From positions 44,224 through 108,223 of the forward strand of contig JAQGBZ010000217.1 in the NCBI GenBank assembly GCA_034687125.1: 64,000 nucleotides of DNA, given 5' to 3'. The translations under genes were made by a program, and so were the position numbers. Source of the stretch: Neelides folsomi (taxonomy: Eukaryota > Arthropoda > Collembola > Neelipleona > Neelidae). The notes under the pieces were generated by a model that searched no databases, had not been told where the DNA came from, and saw only the letters and a list, made by a program, of their open reading frames with translations. This document shows, piece by piece, positions 41,733-64,000 of this stretch (position 1 is the first letter of the stretch; each line of letters begins with the position of its first letter).

Positions 41733-44700
41733 TTTTGCAAGATTAGCAAAATCTGTGAAATTCCTTCAATTTTATACTTTTGGATCAGCATTTAACAGTT
41801 GCTCCATCTTGTTTGTCTAAGTTGGCCCCTTTCCATATTCAGAATTTTCATTCCCCATTTCATCTCATCTTCATCAGAGTCTCATAGCCATTTAATAAAG
41901 ATCATTAGATAAAAGTCATTATACTTGTCTTGTGCATGCATCATGCTGTGAAGTTTATTATGGAAACTTCTATTATGGATTAAGTTAGAGATTTCATATG
42001 GCAAGTCAGCTTAATAGATAATAGAATTGAGGTCAGATATACAGATACCTACATAAAGCTAGTCAAATGTGACTACCTAATATGTATTCTTTTATCCTTC
42101 TGGGGAATAATTAATCTTCTGATGTAATTAAGCAATTTTAAGACATCCTCTAGATGAAAGATATCAATGCTCAGTTTGCTCAGCTGAGAATTATTTTGCG
42201 TCTAAACTCTCTATTTCCTCACTAAAATATTCTAATAAAAAGTTTTTATTTATTTAATTAAATTATTTATTAATAAGGGATAAGAAATAGGAATTTTATC
42301 AAATATCTCGAATAACGGTCTTTCGAATATGACTAAAAAGACATATATCAAATAAATGATATTCAAATAGTGAAGGTTTTATTTCATAAATAGTTATTTA
42401 AAGTTGGAATAGCCGGAAGGTTTCATATGAGCCAACTCATAATTGATGTCATTAAGAATTTCTTTCATGAGGAATGTAAAGTAATAAACAAACTTTCCAG
42501 CTCCAAGTTTGTTCAAAGAGAAGTCCATGGAGGAAGGAAACTCCTTTGTTAGCTTATGATGAAGGTGAACGGCTCAAACTTCGTTACCTCTTAGTTTATT
42601 CCTTCTTACAGAGTTGGTGAAATTATTCAAGACGGATGTCTCGGCCGAATTGTAATGGAATCATAAATAGGGTTTAATATGTATGCCGTATTTGATGACT
42701 CAATATGAAAAAGGCCTGTAATTAGAAATGCAAATACATTCCCTCTCGCCTAATTTCCTCATTTCCTTTTCATCTCTCGTTCTTGGTTGATTCTTCTCAT
42801 CTTCCAACACATTGTTTCTCCAATTCTTCCACTCTTCTCCAATCTTAATCATCAATTCGGTTTTGCTCATGACTCACAAATTCCATTATTTCCCCATCGG
42901 CAGTCAGACATTGGAAGTCTTTAGAGAAGTCATGGGGAAATCATTGAAAGTTAAACAATAAGTGAAAGCCGCGTTGTTGAATTTGAGCGAATTCTTCCAT
43001 CTTCTTCTCTTAATTATTCAACCAGAAGTCTTAATAGAGAACTCATTTTATTACAAATACAAATTAAGGGTTCTTCCAAACACAAGTTTTTCCAAATTGT
43101 AAGTTTAAAATTAATTCTGCTTTTTATTGTCCTTTTCATTCGTTTTTATTTTTGTTAAATAAATAAGGAAAACTACATTATTTATTTAATATATTATATT
43201 AAATATTTGTAAGAGTTTCCTATTCTTACTCTACGGGTTTGTTTTTAATTAATTTTCCAACCAAATAAAATATCCTATAATTTTGGTATTTTCAGGATAT
43301 GGAATTTTCATATTTAATTCCTATCTGTAGTATGTTAGAATAAATAGCGTGTATACCCTTCATCCAACTTGTAGCAAGATCCTTAATAAAGAATAAGTGC
43401 GAGATTAGAAGTGGGGAGTTGACAAAAATGATATAGCAAGCGTGCTTTAGGATTTGGGAATTTGGGAATTGGGTCGAGAAAGAATAGAAGGGGGGAATGG
43501 AATAAAAACTTAATGATGAAAACAAGAGAGAAAAGAAAAGAAACTTATCATGATCAAAGAACCGGAGATCGTTTATTACCTTTATATACTTAAGTATGAT
43601 GTCACCTTAAGGGAAAGTAAGTTGATGTCATGTAAGTAGTTGAAATATGTACTACTCCCTATCCTAGTTCAAAGTATTAAGTATACAAGAGTGAACCATC
43701 ATTTGCCATATACTTAATGTTAGTATTTTATATAGAATTTCAAGCTAACAAATAATGGCTAGAGTATACTAGACGTATAAAACAAAGTTAACAGAAGTAT
43801 CCGAGAAAGTGTGAATAGGAGTTTGATAATTGAGTCAAGAGCCTGTGATAGACAAAGGGTGATGGGAAGACAAAAGCACCATTTGTTAAAATATTATTAT
43901 ATTGAACACTACAATCCCCTTAAATCTCATATTAATGTTTTATCCTCCCTCTAGTCATATTACAAGTAAAAGCAAAAAAACAAAATAACAATTTACATAA
44001 TTATTACATCTCCGATAATATTGTTCTCATATTACAACTTTTTTTTGTAAGAAACAGGAAACAAATTGTATAAAAACAAAAGACCTAATTAACTGTTCAT
44101 TATCCTCTTATAAGTAAAATATGGGAAATGGTTAAAGAGCTAGTTTGGGTCTGTATGTGCTGGATAATATAAATTATAGGGATCCGAGCCGAACCCCGAA
44201 CCCGCATGAGCTTTAAGCCCCGTTCTTCCCGTAAACCTACCGTGTTCTCCTCTCGGGGCTTCACTTCCACTCCAGTGTTTCGTTGAAAGACTACCGAATT
44301 TGGAATCCTCTTCCGGTAATCTTCGTTTCACATTACTTACTTATATCTTATACATGCACAGGCCCATTTCCCTGTTCTTTATTATCTCCTCTTTGAAGTT
44401 TTTAAGTGCCTGTACATGAAATGGAGAGATTCAGTCAAGGCATACCAGACGAGTTGATCAAAGACATTCAGCGTTTTTTTCTCCTTGACTCGTATTTCAA
44501 CTGTTGCATTTGCCCGTCTGTTGCGTCTCCCATTTCTCCGCATTTCGGGCAGTATTTTAATGAGCTTTCTTTTACAACTCGGAAAGTAGTACGGGTTAAT
44601 GCATGCCGTGAAAGCGAGTTTGCGCTAACTCTTGGTATTTAAACGATATTTACTGACTCTGACTCAGTTTGCACAATTCTTGGAATTCTTTCATTTTTCG

Positions 44701-45554
44701 TGACTGGATTTTGGCAGAGTTCAAAGGACACGCCATCGAGAGTGTTGTAATCTCATGCTTTATTGGATTCCACTCCTCCTTCTTTCTTTATTAATCCCAA
44801 ATTAGTATTTCTTTGAACTAATATTACTTGAAGGCTCGTCACTCACCATTGGTTTTTGTTGAATTTAGTTAAAATTATTGACCGTTGTTGTAATAATATT
44901 GTATTTAAGGCAAAATAATTAAATTGAGGGATAATTTGTGGTTTAAGGATGGAAGTCGTGACTTTAATAATTTTGATAACTTTGTCTTGAATATTTTCGA
45001 TCAAGGAAAATAGGTAATTATGAGCCGCTGAAGAGGAAGTGTGACTAATGAACAATTTTGTATAAAGGCTTCTTAAATTACCATTTCTACTTAATGAACC
45101 AATTTTGAGAGAATTTGAGATAATTAGCTATGGAAGAAGGATCGAATTTTAGCCAAAATGCTGATAAATAGGTTGAAAATGCGAAACTACAAAATAACAT
45201 TCGTTGATGAGAAGTTGGCGAATGGAAATTATTAATTAGTTTACATCTCCGTTCTACATTTTCAATTAAAGTTAAAGTCATCAAAATTGGAATTTGAGGC
45301 TTATATCGTTTTTAGCATCTCGCGAAATTCTGAATTTCACTTGAGTGAAAATAAGGTTTTCCTTTCCCATCTTAATGATCCTTATCCTGCCAGTAGCAGA
45401 AAATCCGAGAGAATTTAAGGGTAGAAGAGTTGAGAGGAAGAGTATAAAGTCTAAATTGGCTTGTTTGTGGGACAATTTTCTCATTTAATTGCCTCATCAA
45501 GTTTGTTGAGAATTTCTTCAATAATCCGAGTTTCGCAGAGGCTGTTTGAAGAAA
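41733..45554. other. Intergenic between TRAPPC1 and RSK
   Basis: Nearly 4 kb between divergent genes. Most is AT-rich. A short minus-strand frame (42394-42528) and a GC-richer patch around 44150-44640 are described elsewhere. The promoter of RSK presumably lies in the last kilobase. The minus-strand frame over 45372-45797 overlaps RSK exons 1-2 and is a shadow. Confidence 0.4.
42394..42528 (-). CDS. Candidate small ORF, 44 aa
   Basis: An ATG-initiated frame on the minus strand encodes 44 residues with an even mix of amino acids (GAGKFVYYFTFLMKEIL in the middle, ending GYSNFK) and a hydrophobic patch. The frame stays open for about 15 codons upstream before a stop, so it could also be a terminal exon. 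I recognise no family. Its support is only that its composition is more protein-like than neighbouring frames. Confidence 0.2.
   Translation of the reverse strand: MDFSLNKLGAGKFVYYFTFLMKEILNDINYELAHMKPSGYSNFK

Positions 45555-64000
<18,446 letters not shown>

Noticed and set aside
44140-44331. Minus-strand Gly/Arg/Pro-rich frame containing GRTGL, vaguely like the NUDT9 GRTG..GRG..FGPN block
   Set aside because: Only a few residues agree, the spacing is wrong, no Nudix box follows, and there is no convincing upstream exon.

Overview
The window is nuclear DNA of an animal, most likely an arthropod. It is AT-rich, its genes are spliced (GT..AG introns from 37 bp to about 9.3 kb), and it encodes a complete Single-minded bHLH-PAS regulator closest to arthropod/vertebrate Sim, plus C3G, RSK, ARL5, TRAPPC1 and CCDC148. 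I cannot place it lower than that. A bacterial-type cysteine/beta-cyanoalanine synthase resembles genes reported as horizontally acquired in mites and Lepidoptera. CCDC148 is usually found in lineages with motile cilia or flagellated sperm.

Layout. 1-3.2 kb: a possible coding scrap at the left edge, then upstream sequence of sim. 3.2-10.4 kb: sim (+, 10 coding exons, 603 aa). 11.9-12.6 kb: an unrecognised 172-aa membrane protein (-). 13.0-13.7 kb: a long imperfect inverted repeat. 13.8-15.1 kb: cysteine synthase-like gene (-, 3 exons). 15.5 kb: a TA-flanked MITE. 16.0-19.1 kb: a 179-aa protein with one filamin repeat (-). 21.1-23.8 kb: a probable CARD plus irregular leucine-rich-repeat protein (+), with a decayed Tc1/mariner-type element in an intron that splits the CARD. 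24.1-25.0 kb: Arl5 (+). 25.9-27.9 kb: CCDC148 (+). 28.8-33.0 kb: C3G/RAPGEF1 (+). 33.6 kb: another MITE. 36.0-37.2 kb: an unrecognised cysteine-cluster/coiled-coil/membrane protein (+). 38.1-40.0 kb: a multi-pass RING-H2 ubiquitin ligase (+). 40.3-41.7 kb: TRAPPC1 (-), with a 760-bp hAT element in intron 2. 45.6 kb to the right edge: the 5' part of the RSK (p90 S6 kinase) gene (+), with a 9.3-kb second intron and a young pogo/Tigger-type element with about 235-bp inverted repeats in intron 5.

These are independent eukaryotic genes, not an operon. There is a loose signalling theme (C3G activates Rap1, RSK acts downstream of ERK) and a membrane-traffic theme (ARL5, TRAPPC1), but the neighbourhood gives no evidence that the genes act together. 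The items most worth following up are the CARD-LRR protein without a visible nucleotide-binding domain, the intron-bearing bacterial-like cysteine synthase, and the set of short inverted-repeat elements with intact target duplications. Coding coordinates come from reading splice sites by eye with phase checks; every multi-exon model below closes in frame, but none has transcript support here.
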